DNA of 64,000 bases from Streptomyces sp. 11x1 (GCF_032598905.1 NZ_CP122458.1:7403001-7467000), one strand, 5' to 3'. Shown: positions 16,093 through 25,155, counted from the stretch's first letter. Translations and numbers: made by a program. The notes: a model not told the origin generated them from the letters alone.

Positions 16093-17639
16093 CGGGTTAC
16101 CTCTTTGTCCTTCGTCATCTGGCGCATCAGCGATTCCTGCGTGGCCTCGGCACGCGAGAACTCGCCTGTCAGCCGCCCCGCGGCCATCGTGTAGATGCGG
16201 TCGCACATCCCGAGGAGCTCCGGCAGCTCGGAGGAGATGAAGACGACCGCCTTGCCCTCGGCGGCCAGCTTGTCGATCACCGTGTAGATCTCGTACTTGG
16301 CGCCGACGTCGATGCCACGCGTCGGCTCGTCCAGGATCAGCACGTCCGGACCGGCGAAGATCCACTTGCTGAGGACGACCTTCTGCTGGTTGCCGCCGGA
16401 CAGCTTGCCCACCGGCTCGAACACCGTCGGGGCCTTGATGTTCATGGTCTTGCGGTAGCGCTCGGCGACCTGGCGTTCCTCGTGCTCGTCGACGACGCCC
16501 CGCTTGGCGACCTTGTTCAGGGCGGTCAGCGAGATGTTCCGGTTGATCGTGTCGATCAGGTTGAGGCCGTAGTGCTTGCGGTCCTCGGTCACGTACGCGA
16601 TGCCGTGCTTGACCGCCTCGGCGACCGACTTCGTACGGATCTCGGTGCCGTCCTTGAGGACCGTGCCGCCCGCGTAGCGGCCGTAGGTCCGGCCGAAGAC
16701 GCTCATCGCGAGCTCCGTGCGACCGGCGCCCATGAGGCCCGCGATCCCGACGATCTCCCCGCGCCGCACGCTGATCGACACATCGTCGACGACCTTGCGC
16801 TGCTGGTCGATGGGGTGGAGCACGGTCCAGTCGCGGATCTCCAGGGCGGGTGCCGCGCCCACCTCCGGCTCGTGCGGGGTGCGCTCGGGGAAGCGGTTGT
16901 CGAGGTCGCGGCCCACCATGCCGCTGATGATCCGGTCCTCGGTGGTCTCCTCGGCCTTGACGTCGAGGGTCTCGATCGACTTCCCGTCGCGGATGATCGT
17001 CACCGAGTCGGCGACCTTGCGGATCTCGTTGAGCTTGTGGGAGATGATGATCGAGGTGATGCCCTGCTTCTTCAACTCCAGGATGAGGTCGAGGAGTTTG
17101 CCGCTGTCCTCGTCGTTCAGGGCGGCGGTCGGCTCGTCCAGGATGAGCAGTTTCACCTTCTTGGACAGCGCCTTGGCGATCTCCACCAGCTGCTGCTTTC
17201 CCACACCGATGTCGGCGACCCGGGTCTCCGGGTGGTCGTCGAGACCGACCCTGCGCAGCAGTTGGCTCGCGTGCCGCAGGGTCTCCCGCCAGTCGATGAA
17301 CCCGCCCTTGGCGTGCTCGTTGCCGAGGAAGATGTTCTCCGCCAGGGAGAGGTACGGCGACAGCGCCAGCTCCTGGTGGATGATGACGATGCCGCGCTGC
17401 TCGCTCGCGCGGATGTCCTTGAACTCGCAGACCTCTCCCTCGAAGAGGATCTCGCCCTCGTAGCTGCCGTGCGGATGGACGCCGGAGAGCACCTTCATCA
17501 AGGTGGACTTTCCGGCGCCGTTCTCACCGCAGATGGCGTGGACCTCGCCCTGGCGGACGGTCAGGGTGACGTCCGACAGCGCTTTGACGCCGGGAAAGGT
17601 CTTGACGATCGAGCGCATTTCCAGGACGGGTCCCGCCAT
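16089..17639 (-). CDS. Sugar ABC transporter ATP-binding protein (MmsA/XylG type)
   Basis: Duplicated ATPase of the CUT2 family, 516 aa. First half: Walker [11 protein letters not shown]-loop [10 protein letters not shown], a degenerate signature [15 protein letters not shown], Walker [12 protein letters not shown]. Second half: degenerate Walker [11 protein letters not shown], signature LSGGNQQKV, Walker [15 protein letters not shown]. This asymmetry is normal for the family. The frame opens with a TTG 15 nt upstream, but ATG 17639 has GGAAGG at ideal distance and is chosen. It lies 32 bp behind the binding-protein gene and overlaps the permease gene. Confidence 0.93.
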   Translation of the reverse strand: MAGPVLEMRSIVKTFPGVKALSDVTLTVRQGEVHAICGENGAGKSTLMKVLSGVHPHGSYEGEILFEGEVCEFKDIRASEQRGIVIIHQELALSPYLSLAENIFLGNEHAKGGFIDWRETLRHASQLLRRVGLDDHPETRVADIGVGKQQLVEIAKALSKKVKLLILDEPTAALNDEDSGKLLDLILELKKQGITSIIISHKLNEIRKVADSVTIIRDGKSIETLDVKAEETTEDRIISGMVGRDLDNRFPERTPHEPEVGAAPALEIRDWTVLHPIDQQRKVVDDVSISVRRGEIVGIAGLMGAGRTELAMSVFGRTYGRYAGGTVLKDGTEIRTKSVAEAVKHGIAYVTEDRKHYGLNLIDTINRNISLTALNKVAKRGVVDEHEERQVAERYRKTMNIKAPTVFEPVGKLSGGNQQKVVLSKWIFAGPDVLILDEPTRGIDVGAKYEIYTVIDKLAAEGKAVVFISSELPELLGMCDRIYTMAAGRLTGEFSRAEATQESLMRQMTKDKEVTR

Positions 17640-17671
17640 GGTCGTGCCTTCCAATCCGTTGGTGCCGGCGG

Positions 17672-18784
17672 TTACTTGAGGTCGCCGGCCTTGATGTAGC
17701 CGGAGTCGACGACGACCTTCTGGTAGTTGGTCTTGTCGACGGCGACCGGCTCAAGCAGGTAGGCCGGGACGACCTTGGACCCGTTGTCGTAGGTCTCGGT
17801 GTCGTTGGTCTCGGGCTTCTTGTCGTTCAGCAGCGCGTCGACCATGTTCGAGGCGACCTTGGCGAGCTCGCGGGTGTCCTTGTAGACGGTCATCGACTGC
17901 TCGTCCGCGATGATCGACTTCACCGAGGCGACCTCGGCGTCCTGGCCGGTGACGATCGGCAGCGGCTTGTCCTTGGAGCCGTAGCCGTCGGACTTCAGCG
18001 CGGAGAGGATGCCGATGGAGATGCCGTCGTACGGCGAGAGGACGGCGTCGACCTTGCCGCTCTTGTAGTCCTTGGTGAGGATGTCGTCCATGCGGCGCTG
18101 GGCGGTGGCGCCGTCCCAGCGCAGCGTGGTGACCTTGGTGATGTCGGTCTCGCCGGACTTCACGACCAGCTGCTTCTTGTCGATGTACGGCTTGAGGACG
18201 TTCATCGCGCCGTTGAAGAAGTAGCGGGTGTTGTTGTCGTCGTTGGAGCCGGCGAAGAGCTCGATGTTGAACGGGCCCTTCTTGGAGCCGTCCTTGAGGC
18301 CGAGCTTCGAGACGATGTAGTCGCCCTGGAGCTCGCCGACCTTCTCGTTGTCGAAGGAGGCGTAGTAGTCGACGTTCTCGGTGCCGAGGATCAGCCGGTC
18401 GTAGGAGATGACCGGGATGTCGGCGTCCTTGGCCTGCTGGAGCACGTTGTTCATCGACTTGTTGTCGATCGCGGCGACGATCAGGGCCTTCACGCCCTGC
18501 GTGATCATGTTCTCGATCTGGGAGACCTGCTTGGCGGGGTCGTCCTCGCCGAAGACCAGCTGGGTCTTGTAGCCCTTGGACTTGAGGTCCTTGACCACGT
18601 TGTCGCCGTCGGCGATCCAGCGCTCGGAGGACTTGGTCGGCATCGAGATGCCGATGGTGGCGCCCTCGGTGCTGCCGCCCTCCTCCTTGCTGCCGCCCTC
18701 GCCGCTCTGGCCACAGGCGGAGAGGGTGAGGGCCAGCGAGGCGGCGGAGGCTATGGCGGCGAGTGCGGCTCGGCGAGTGCGCAT
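17672..18784 (-). CDS. ChvE-like multiple monosaccharide-binding lipoprotein
   Basis: Periplasmic-binding-protein-like domain anchored as a lipoprotein: signal peptide [20 protein letters not shown] with lipobox LSAC (C24), a Gly/Ser/Glu linker, then the two-lobe fold ([72 protein letters not shown]). ChvE-type proteins bind galactose, glucose, arabinose and xylose. AAGGA lies 8 nt before ATG 18784, whereas the two ATGs just upstream overlap the SD. First gene of the operon with the MmsA- and MmsB-type genes. Confidence 0.92.
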   Translation of the reverse strand: MRTRRAALAAIASAASLALTLSACGQSGEGGSKEEGGSTEGATIGISMPTKSSERWIADGDNVVKDLKSKGYKTQLVFGEDDPAKQVSQIENMITQGVKALIVAAIDNKSMNNVLQQAKDADIPVISYDRLILGTENVDYYASFDNEKVGELQGDYIVSKLGLKDGSKKGPFNIELFAGSNDDNNTRYFFNGAMNVLKPYIDKKQLVVKSGETDITKVTTLRWDGATAQRRMDDILTKDYKSGKVDAVLSPYDGISIGILSALKSDGYGSKDKPLPIVTGQDAEVASVKSIIADEQSMTVYKDTRELAKVASNMVDALLNDKKPETNDTETYDNGSKVVPAYLLEPVAVDKTNYQKVVVDSGYIKAGDLK

Positions 18785-18920
18785 GATCATCATCCTTGAT
18801 GTCTTGAAGGCCTGGATCGTTCTGGCAAGGTCGGCGCTTCATGAGCCGAAAGCTGCCAGAGAAGACGTGGGGGATTCTGTGTGACTGCGTCTTCTTCTGT
18901 GAAGACAGTTGTCCGGTTCG

Positions 18921-19889
18921 TTATGAGGGAGTTCCGAACCGCTTCAGTTCGCCCGGCAGTCGGGAGCCGAGCGGCGCCATGTCGCCGTCCGCTCCGTGCC
19001 GTGCGAGCAGATCCAGGGCCAGTCGGCCGCGCCGTACGCGTTCCTTGGCCGTGGACAGTGTGAGGTCCCGCATGTGGTGCCCGTAGGGGTAGATCCCGGG
19101 GGCCTTCGACAGGCCGAACTTCAGATAGATCGGCGCGCCGCGCCGGATCAGCTCGGCGACCTCGTACATCCGGACATAGCCGCCGAGGTCGTCGGGCGCC
19201 TCGATGTACATGTCCATGGGGGCGGCGGACACCCGCCGGATCTCCGTGAGGTGGTCGAGCGTGAGGTCGCTCGGCACGTTGATCGAGTCGCCGCCGAGGT
19301 TCTCGTACACGGCGTACGCGGTCGGGTTCACCGGTCCGATCAGCGCCGATACCTTGAACGTCGTGTCGGCCGGCAGGATCCCCGCCAGCCGCGCCCTGTG
19401 CAGCGTCCACAACACGCCCTCGTCGGCGACGAGCAGGCACTTCACGCCCAGCTCGGTCGCGCGCACGGCGTCCTCCACACAGCCGGCGACCGCGTCGTGG
19501 CCCCGGGCGCGCAGACCGCCGCCCTTGGAGTCGGTGCGGGTGGAGCCGCCGATGTCCCAGGTGCCGCGCGGGCCGGTGAACAGGCAGAGCTCGATGTCGC
19601 GCTCGGCCGTCGCCTCCACCATCTCGGTGATCTCGGCGTCGGTGAGCATCCACACACCGCTGCCCTGGCTGATCCGGTGGATCGGGACGTCGAGCCGCGA
19701 CGCCTCCTTGAGGACCACGGCGAGCGCCTCCGGCCCCTCCACGGAGGGCACCTCGGTGCGCCAGCGGCCGCCACCGGGGAAGGTGTGCGGTGAGGCGTCG
19801 GACGGGTGGAGGGCGGGTGCGTCGAGCCCGAGCGCGGCGAGGGCCTGCTCGCCGGGTCGGCGCGGGGCCGGAGCGGTGGTGTCGGTCAC
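18921..19889 (-). CDS. TIM-barrel protein, peptidase U32-like, of sugar-acid locus
   Basis: 322-aa cytosolic protein. Segments such as VPIHRISQGSGVWMLTDAEI, LFTGPRGTWDIGGSTRTDSK, NVPSDLTLDHLTEIRR, DMYIEAPDDLGGYVRMYEV and PIYLKFGLSKAPGIYPYG look like barrel strands and loops of the U32 peptidase-like superfamily, but the Cys-rich elements of true U32 peptidases are missing, so peptidase activity is unlikely. GTG 19889 has AAGGA at good spacing. It stands next to a zinc dehydrogenase and an enolase-superfamily dehydratase, which suggests a step in sugar or sugar-acid degradation. A motif related to the GTTCGAAAT operator lies 15 bp upstream. Family assignment is tentative. Confidence 0.55.
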   Translation of the reverse strand: MTDTTAPAPRRPGEQALAALGLDAPALHPSDASPHTFPGGGRWRTEVPSVEGPEALAVVLKEASRLDVPIHRISQGSGVWMLTDAEITEMVEATAERDIELCLFTGPRGTWDIGGSTRTDSKGGGLRARGHDAVAGCVEDAVRATELGVKCLLVADEGVLWTLHRARLAGILPADTTFKVSALIGPVNPTAYAVYENLGGDSINVPSDLTLDHLTEIRRVSAAPMDMYIEAPDDLGGYVRMYEVAELIRRGAPIYLKFGLSKAPGIYPYGHHMRDLTLSTAKERVRRGRLALDLLARHGADGDMAPLGSRLPGELKRFGTPS

Positions 19890-19903
19890 AAGCTGTCCTT
19901 CAT

Positions 19904-19919
19904 GTTCGGTATTTCGGAC
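19904..19919. promoter_or_regulatory. Palindrome GTTCGGTATTTCGGAC, related to shared operator
   Basis: Near-palindromic 16-mer just upstream of the U32-like gene. Read on the minus strand it is GTCCGAAATACCGAAC, sharing CGAAAT with the GTTCGAAAT sites at 22211, 22230 and 24040. This supports one regulator for the whole locus, but the match is weaker than between the other three. Confidence 0.4.
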
Positions 19920-19953
19920 GAGGTTCGCGGCTCTTGGTGCACAAAACTTGGGT

Positions 19954-19995
19954 GTACGCCGGTACGCAGTCGTCAGGGACCCCGTACCGGCGTAC
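19954..19995 (-). terminator. Hairpin after zinc dehydrogenase
   Basis: Perfect 13-bp inverted repeat, GTACGCCGGTACG at 19954-19966 with its complement at 19983-19995, 16-nt loop. It begins 15 nt beyond the dehydrogenase stop and should limit read-through into the U32-like gene. Confidence 0.7.
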
Positions 19996-20009
19996 GGCTC
20001 AGGGGTGTG

Positions 20010-21032
20010 TCATGGCCGCAGTAGGACCTTGCCCACCGTCGGGTCTCCGGACCCCACCAACTCGATGGCCTGCGAGAACTCCGCCAGCGGAAGCTCGTGC
20101 GTGACGAGCGGCAGCGGGTCCAGCAGCCCGGCCCCGAAGACCCGCACCGTGTGCGCCCACGCGTCCGGCGCCGCGCCGAACACCGTGTGCACCTCCAGCT
20201 GCCGTACGACGAGGTCCGTCGGGTCGAGCCCGTCGGCGCCCGGCGCCGGGATGCCCGTCAGGACCAGCCGGCCGCCGCGCCGCAGCAGGGCGGCGGCCGT
20301 GCGCGCCGCGTCCGCCGACCCGGCGGTCTCGATGACCACGTCGAAGTCGCCCGGCAACTCCTGATCCTTGGTGCGGAAGTCGGTGGCGCCGAAGCGCTTC
20401 GACAGCTCCGCGCGGTCCGGCCGGGTGCCCACGACGAGCAGCTCGGCGGGCGAGGCCGCCTTCAAGAACTGAACGGCGAACATCCCGAGCGTCCCGGTCC
20501 CCACCACGGCGACCCGCTCACCCGGAACGGCGTTCGCCTTGAGCGCGGCGGCCGCGATGCACGCGGCCGGCTCCAGCAGCGCCGCCGCCGTCAGATCCGC
20601 GTCGTCAGGCAGGACGTGCAGCAGACGGGCGGGCAGGGTGAGCGTCGTGGCCATCGCGCCGGGCTGGGTGAACCCGGTCTCCTCGTACCCCGCCGAGCAC
20701 AGCGTGGTCTCGCCCGCGTGGCAGCGGTCGCACACCTGGCAGTTGCGGAAACCCTCGCCAACTACCTTGCATCCTACAAGAGTTGAAGGAACCCCGGCGC
20801 CGACCTCGACGACCGTGCCGGACCACTCGTGGCCCGGGGTGAGCGGGTAGCGGACGTACCCCTCCGGCCGGTTGCCCTGGAAGACCTCACGGTCGCTGCC
20901 GCAGATCCCGGAGGCGTGCACCCGGACCAGGGCCTCGCCGGCCTCCGGCGGCCTGGCCTCGTGCGGGACGAGACGGTGCTCGCCCGGCGCCTCGATGACG
21001 ACGGCGGCTGCCGCGTCGGGGGAGGAACTCAC
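20010..21032 (-). CDS. Zinc-dependent alcohol/polyol dehydrogenase (MDR)
   Basis: Medium-chain dehydrogenase, 340 aa. Seen: catalytic-zinc ligands in ASGICGSDREVF and PGHEWSGTV, structural-zinc cysteines in CQVCDRCHAGETTLC, and the Rossmann motif VVGTGTLGMFAVQF. It probably oxidises a sugar or polyol with NAD(P)+. GTG 21032 overlaps the stop of the dehydratase (GTGA), so it is translationally coupled to it; the frame remains open further upstream inside the dehydratase gene, but the coupled GTG is the natural start. The pairing suggests aldose oxidation followed by dehydration of the aldonate, though the exact sugar is not evident. Confidence 0.87.
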   Translation of the reverse strand: MSSSPDAAAAVVIEAPGEHRLVPHEARPPEAGEALVRVHASGICGSDREVFQGNRPEGYVRYPLTPGHEWSGTVVEVGAGVPSTLVGCKVVGEGFRNCQVCDRCHAGETTLCSAGYEETGFTQPGAMATTLTLPARLLHVLPDDADLTAAALLEPAACIAAAALKANAVPGERVAVVGTGTLGMFAVQFLKAASPAELLVVGTRPDRAELSKRFGATDFRTKDQELPGDFDVVIETAGSADAARTAAALLRRGGRLVLTGIPAPGADGLDPTDLVVRQLEVHTVFGAAPDAWAHTVRVFGAGLLDPLPLVTHELPLAEFSQAIELVGSGDPTVGKVLLRP

Positions 21033-22186
21033 TTGGTCCCCTTGGGCTTGCGCTGCTCCCAGCCCTCGGCCCACAGGTCGAAGCGGGCCTGCTGCTGCGG
21101 GAACTCCGCCGCCGCGTCCACGTCCAGCTCGACCCCGAGGCCGGGCTTGTCGGAGAGGTGGAAGTAGCCGTCCACGACCTCCGGGGCGCCCGAGACGACC
21201 TTCTTGATGTCCGCGTCCGCGAAGTCGTTGAAGTGCTCAAGGATCTTGAAGTTCGGGGAGGTGAAGCCGACCTGGAGGGAGGCCGCCGTCAGCACCGGGC
21301 CGCCCACGTTGTGCGGCGCGACCAGCGTGTAGTGGGTCTCGGCGGTCGCGGCCAGCTTGCGGGTCTCCCAGATGCCGCCGATGTGGCCGACGTCCGGCTG
21401 GATGATGTCCACGGCCTGGCTCTCGAAGAGCTCCCGGAACTCGATCCGGTCGTGGATGCGCTCACCCGTGGCCACCGGCATGTCGACCTTGGCGGCCACC
21501 TTCTCCAGCGCCTTCAGGTTCTCCGGCGGCACCGGCTCCTCCAGCCACGCGGGCTTGAAGGGCGCCAGGTCCTTGGCGAGCCGCACGGCGGTCGAGGGCG
21601 AGAACCGGCCGTGCATCTCCAGCATCAGCTCGGCGTCCGGCCCGATGGCGTCGCGCACGGCCTCGATCAGCGAGACGGCGTACAGGCTCTGCTGGTGGTC
21701 CAGCTCGAAGTGGCCGGTCCCGAAGGGGTCGATCTTGAGCGCCTTGTACCCGCGCTCCATCACCCCGCGCGCCGCCTTGTGGTACGCCTCGGGCGTGCGC
21801 TCGGTGGTGTACCAGCCGTTGGCGTACGCCTTGACCTTGTCGGTGACCTTGCCGCCCAGTAGCTGCCAGACCGGCACGCCGAGGGCCTTGCCCTTGATGT
21901 CCCAGCAGGCCATCTCGATGACGGCGATACCGGACATCACGATCTCGCCGGCGCGCCCGTAGTCGCCGTACTTCATCCGCTTGACCAGATCCTCGACAGC
22001 GAACGGGTCGGAGCCGAGAATGTGGTTGGTCTTCGCCTCGTGCAGATAGCCGAGCAGCGCGTCGGTGTGGCCCAGCATGCGGGTCTCGCCGACGCCGGTG
22101 AGACCCTCGTCGGTGTGCACGAGGACGTAGGTCAGGTTTCGCCACGGCGTCCCGACCACGTGCGTGCTGATTCCCGTGATGCGCAC
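21029..22186 (-). CDS. Enolase-superfamily sugar-acid dehydratase (DgoD-like)
   Basis: Mandelate racemase/muconate lactonizing enzyme family, 385 aa. Seen: the capping domain start RITGISTHVVGTPWRN, barrel Lys in ALKIDPFG, metal-ligand region LEMHGRF, EEPVPPEN and TGERI, then QPDVGHIGG and the general-base-type His in APHNVGGPV. These agree with the D-galactonate dehydratase-like group, although L-fuconate, D-gluconate or other aldonates are possible. GTG 22186 has AGGGAG five nt upstream; the frame is open far upstream but without family sequence. First gene of a minus-strand unit with the dehydrogenase. Two GTTCGAAAT motifs lie 25-53 bp upstream. Confidence 0.85.
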   Translation of the reverse strand: MRITGISTHVVGTPWRNLTYVLVHTDEGLTGVGETRMLGHTDALLGYLHEAKTNHILGSDPFAVEDLVKRMKYGDYGRAGEIVMSGIAVIEMACWDIKGKALGVPVWQLLGGKVTDKVKAYANGWYTTERTPEAYHKAARGVMERGYKALKIDPFGTGHFELDHQQSLYAVSLIEAVRDAIGPDAELMLEMHGRFSPSTAVRLAKDLAPFKPAWLEEPVPPENLKALEKVAAKVDMPVATGERIHDRIEFRELFESQAVDIIQPDVGHIGGIWETRKLAATAETHYTLVAPHNVGGPVLTAASLQVGFTSPNFKILEHFNDFADADIKKVVSGAPEVVDGYFHLSDKPGLGVELDVDAAAEFPQQQARFDLWAEGWEQRKPKGTK

Positions 22187-22725
22187 GGTACTCCCTGCCC
22201 TCTGTAGTCTGTTCGAAATTTCGTCGCTCGTTCGAAATGCTGGTCGCGACAGTAAGGACGACCCGGTCGGAGTGTCAATGGGTCGAACACACAACGGTCC
22301 AAGGCGGCCCGCGCGGCCCGCGTCCCGGGAACGGTACGTGGTGATTCGGGCGCGAGTGAACGCGGCGCGCGGCGCACGGATGTGAGCGGTGTCCTTGACG
22401 GGGGCGTGGATGTCCAAGAGCCCCTGGTGGCGGGCGTGATGTCCGTTGCGTCCAGGGTGGGTTGGGCGCCGTGCGGCGAGTTCCGGCCGTGCCGGGGGCG
22501 CCGGGTTTGGCTCGCGACGGGCCCGCCGCCGGGCCGGAACGCGGCCCCTGCCAGGGAGGTCGCGTCGAACGTCGAGGCCGACGCGGGGCCGCGAGGTGGC
22601 TCGCGTCAACATGTTCGGGCCAAAAGCCTGTTGCGCGGCCGATGAGTGCCTCCGGTCGCCGTCGTCGTGACCCGTGCCGCCCGTCGCGTTACGCAAACGT
22701 GACCGCCTTCTCTGCTGCAGCCCTC
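22187..22725. other. Divergent intergenic region without genes
   Basis: Long spacer between the minus-strand dehydratase and the plus-strand LacI unit. The left end holds the GTTCGAAAT direct repeats. No convincing reading frame, RNA gene or repeat was seen in the rest; its composition is ordinary for the genome. Confidence 0.6.
22211..22239 (-). promoter_or_regulatory. Two direct GTTCGAAAT operators before dehydratase
   Basis: GTTCGAAAT at 22211-22219 and 22230-22238, 19 bp apart (about two helical turns). The first extends to GTTCGAAATTTCG, which contains the palindrome CGAAATTTCG. The same GTTCGAAATG occurs inverted at 24040-24049 before the ABC operon. Position just upstream of the GTG start fits an operator for a regulator not encoded beside it (IclR or GntR type would suit the palindrome). 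Confidence 0.6.
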
Positions 22726-22757
22726 TTGACCGCCAGGAATTGTTAGCGCTCACAATG
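22726..22757 (+). promoter_or_regulatory. Promoter overlapping lac-like operator of LacI-type gene
   Basis: TTGACC at 22726-22731 is a good -35. Downstream lies TTGTTAGCGCTCACAA (22740-22755), a near-perfect palindrome around the GCGC centre that matches the LacI/GalR-family operator type, in the position of the spacer and -10. It precedes the LacI-family gene, so autorepression is likely. Confidence 0.7.
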
Positions 22758-22811
22758 ACCTCCGCAACGCACCATTCATCGCCCGGCAACATCCAAGGAG
22801 GTACGAGCGTC

Positions 22812-22877
22812 GTGTCGGACTCGCGTCAACTCGCCTTCCCCCCGGATGTCTTCGGGCGTTCCGGAATTCCGGTATGA
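22812..22877 (+). CDS. 21-codon leader ORF upstream of LacI-type gene
   Basis: GTG-initiated ORF encoding MSDSRQLAFPPDVFGRSGIP plus a final Val, ending TGA. It has the best SD of the locus, AAGGAGGT with about 9 nt spacing. A further in-frame ATG at 22755 would extend it by 19 codons. It lies in the mRNA leader between the lac-like operator and the regulator gene. It may be a leader peptide affecting translation of the downstream gene, or a remnant of a longer protein. No homology is recognised. Confidence 0.45.
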   Translation: MSDSRQLAFPPDVFGRSGIPV

Positions 22878-22948
22878 AACCGGCGGCACGGGAGCGCGCT
22901 TCCGCACGACGGGTCTTATCGGCAGACGACCGCCAAGGAGGTGCGGCC

Positions 22949-23992
22949 GTGACTTCCTCGCAGCTGCGACCGCCCACCATGGCCGACGTCGCCCGCCAGG
23001 CCGGGGTCTCCCACCAGACCGTCTCCCGAGTGCTGGGGGACCACCCCAACGTGCGGGACGAGACCCGGGCCAAGGTGCTCCGCGCGATCGAGGAGATGGG
23101 CTACCGCCGCAACTTCTCCGCTCGGGCCCTGGCGACCAGGCGCACCCAGACCCTGGGCGTGGTCGCCTCCAACACCACGCTCTACGGTCCGGCCAGCACC
23201 CTGTTCGCGCTGGAGGAGGCGGCACGGGCCGAGGGGTACCTCGTCTCGACGGTCAGTCTGCGGGAGCTGACCGTGGAGGCGCTGTCCGAGGCCCTGGACC
23301 GTCTCAGCGAGGGCGGGGTGGAGGGAGTGATCGCCCTCGCCCCGCAGCGCTCGGCGGTCGCCGCCCTCAGCGAACTGCGCCACCCCTTCCCGGTGGTGGC
23401 CGTGGGCACCGGCTCCGGCGCGGAGATCCCCAGCGTCAACGTCGACCAGCACCTGGGCGCGCGGCTGGCCACCGGCCATCTGCTCGCCGCCGGTCACCGC
23501 AAGGTCTGGCACCTCGCCGGACCCGAGTACTGGCAGGAGGCCGCCGACCGGACCGCCGGCTGGCGGGCCACCCTGGAGGAGGCCGGCGTCGAACCGCCGC
23601 AGCCGCTGCGGGGGGACTGGAGTCCGCTCTCGGGCTACCGGGCGGGCCAGGAACTGGCCGGCTGGGTGGGTCGCGGTCTGACCGCCGTCTTCGTCGCCAA
23701 CGACCAGATGGCGCTGGGGGTGTTGCGAGCCCTGCGCGAGGCGGGCGTACGGACCCCCCAGGACGTGGCGGTGGTCGGCTTCGACGACATCCCGGAGTCG
23801 GAGTTCTTCGCCCCGCCGCTCACCACCGTCCGACAGGACTTCGCCACGGTGGGGCAGCGGAGCATCGCGCTCCTGCTGGACCTCATCGAGGGGCGGGCCT
23901 CCTCCGTCTCCCGGGTCGCCATCGAACCCCAGCTCGTCGTCCGCGCCAGCACCTTCCCGTACGTCCCCCTGGCGGGGACCGCTCCGGGCTGA
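22949..23992 (+). CDS. LacI-family transcriptional regulator
   Basis: 347-aa repressor. N-terminal helix-turn-helix TMADVARQAGVSHQTVSRVL (about residues 10-30) and hinge, then the sugar-binding domain with TLGVVASNTTLYGP, VEGVIALAPQ, VNVDQHLGARLATGHLLAAG and AVVGFDDIPESEFF. GTG 22949 follows AAGGAGGTGCGGCC; an earlier in-frame ATG at 22874 lacks both an SD and family sequence. It lies between the dehydratase unit and the YtfQRT-YjfF-like operon and probably controls one or both in response to the transported sugar. A lac-like palindrome lies in its own promoter. Confidence 0.92.
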   Translation: MTSSQLRPPTMADVARQAGVSHQTVSRVLGDHPNVRDETRAKVLRAIEEMGYRRNFSARALATRRTQTLGVVASNTTLYGPASTLFALEEAARAEGYLVSTVSLRELTVEALSEALDRLSEGGVEGVIALAPQRSAVAALSELRHPFPVVAVGTGSGAEIPSVNVDQHLGARLATGHLLAAGHRKVWHLAGPEYWQEAADRTAGWRATLEEAGVEPPQPLRGDWSPLSGYRAGQELAGWVGRGLTAVFVANDQMALGVLRALREAGVRTPQDVAVVGFDDIPESEFFAPPLTTVRQDFATVGQRSIALLLDLIEGRASSVSRVAIEPQLVVRASTFPYVPLAGTAPG

Positions 23993-24039
23993 CGCGGCAC
24001 CCGAACAAACGAATGTCATTCACCCCTCAGTATGGCCGA

Positions 24040-24049
24040 CATTTCGAAC
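24040..24049 (+). promoter_or_regulatory. Inverted copy of the GTTCGAAATG operator before ABC operon
   Basis: CATTTCGAAC, the exact complement of GTTCGAAATG at 22230-22239, lies 85 bp upstream of the YtfQ-like gene. Sharing a 10-bp motif between the divergent catabolic and transport units points to one common regulator. Confidence 0.6.
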
Positions 24050-24134
24050 AATGATCGACAGGTTGGACGCGGTGCGGCCGGCCCCTGAGTACCAACGGTC
24101 CGTCCTCGGACCGGCTCTTCAAAGGAGAAGAAAC

Positions 24135-25139
24135 ATGCTCAACAGACGGAACTTCCTGACCGCGGCGATCGGTGTGGCGGCGGCGGGCACCCTGGCGGCC
24201 TGTGCCAAGGAGGACGAGGGCTCCGGCGGCAACTCCGGTTCCGGCGGCGGCAAGAAGATCACCCTCGGCTTCTCCCAGGTCGGTTCCGAGAGCGGCTGGC
24301 GCAGCGCCAACACCGACTCCGTGAAGTCGGCGGCCAAGGAGGCGGGCTACAACCTCAAGTTCTCCGACGCGCAGCAGAAGCAGGAGAACCAGATCTCCGC
24401 GATCCGCAGCTACATCGCGCAGAAGGTCGACGTCATCGCCTTCTCGCCGGTGGTCGTCACCGGCTGGGACGCCATCCTCAAGGAGGCCCAGGCCGCGAAG
24501 ATCCCCGTCGTCCTGACCGACCGCTCCGTCGAGAGCGACGAGTCCCTGTTCGTCACCCTGGTGGGCTCCGACTTCACCGACGAGGGCCGCCGCGCCGCCA
24601 AGATCCTGGAGAAGGTCCTGGAGAAGGCGGGCCACAAGGGCAAGGTCAAGATCGCCCAGCTGGAGGGCACCACCGGTGCCGCCCCGGCGATCGAGCGCGC
24701 CAAGGGCTTCAAGGAGATCATGGACGCCGAGCACAAGGACGACTGGGAGATCGTCGTCAGCCAGACCGGCGACTTCACCCGTGCCGGCGGCAAGCAGGTC
24801 ATGGCGGCCTTCCTGCAGTCCAACCCGGACATCAACGTCCTCTACGCGCACAACGACGACATGGGCCTCGGTGCCATCCAGGCCATCGAGGCGGCCGGCA
24901 AGAAGCCCGGCAAGGACATCCTCATCGTCACGGTCGACGGTGTGAAGGACGGCTTCATCGCGATGTCCGAAGGCAAGATCAACGCGATCGTCGAGTGCAA
25001 CCCGCTGCTCGGCCCCCAGCTGATGGAGGTCGTGCAGAAGGTCCACGACGGCGAGAAGGTCGAGCGCTGGATCAAGACCGAGGAGAGCGACTTCCTGCAG
25101 GACCAGGCCAAGGACGCGCTCCCCACCCGTAAGTACTGA
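24135..25139 (+). CDS. YtfQ-like galactofuranose/sugar-binding lipoprotein
   Basis: 334-aa periplasmic-binding-type protein with signal peptide MLNRRNFLTAAIGVAAAGTL and lipobox LAAC (C23). The RRNFL core matches a twin-arginine signal, so export may be through Tat, a common route for Streptomyces lipoproteins. The binding fold shows ITLGFSQVGSESGWRSANTD, VDVIAFSPVVVTGWDAIL, VLTDRSVESDESLFVTLVGS and NVLYAHNDDMGLGAIQAIEA, close to E. coli YtfQ. Start chosen from AAAGGAGAAG directly upstream. First gene of the operon with the ATPase and two permeases. Substrate: a furanose sugar is likely by family, not proven. Confidence 0.9.
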   Translation: MLNRRNFLTAAIGVAAAGTLAACAKEDEGSGGNSGSGGGKKITLGFSQVGSESGWRSANTDSVKSAAKEAGYNLKFSDAQQKQENQISAIRSYIAQKVDVIAFSPVVVTGWDAILKEAQAAKIPVVLTDRSVESDESLFVTLVGSDFTDEGRRAAKILEKVLEKAGHKGKVKIAQLEGTTGAAPAIERAKGFKEIMDAEHKDDWEIVVSQTGDFTRAGGKQVMAAFLQSNPDINVLYAHNDDMGLGAIQAIEAAGKKPGKDILIVTVDGVKDGFIAMSEGKINAIVECNPLLGPQLMEVVQKVHDGEKVERWIKTEESDFLQDQAKDALPTRKY

Positions 25140-25155
25140 CCCTCCCGCACCGGCA

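Noticed and set aside
22382..22645. 87-codon frame in the divergent spacer before the LacI gene
   Set aside because: No SD, no recognisable domain and composition of non-coding GC-rich DNA.
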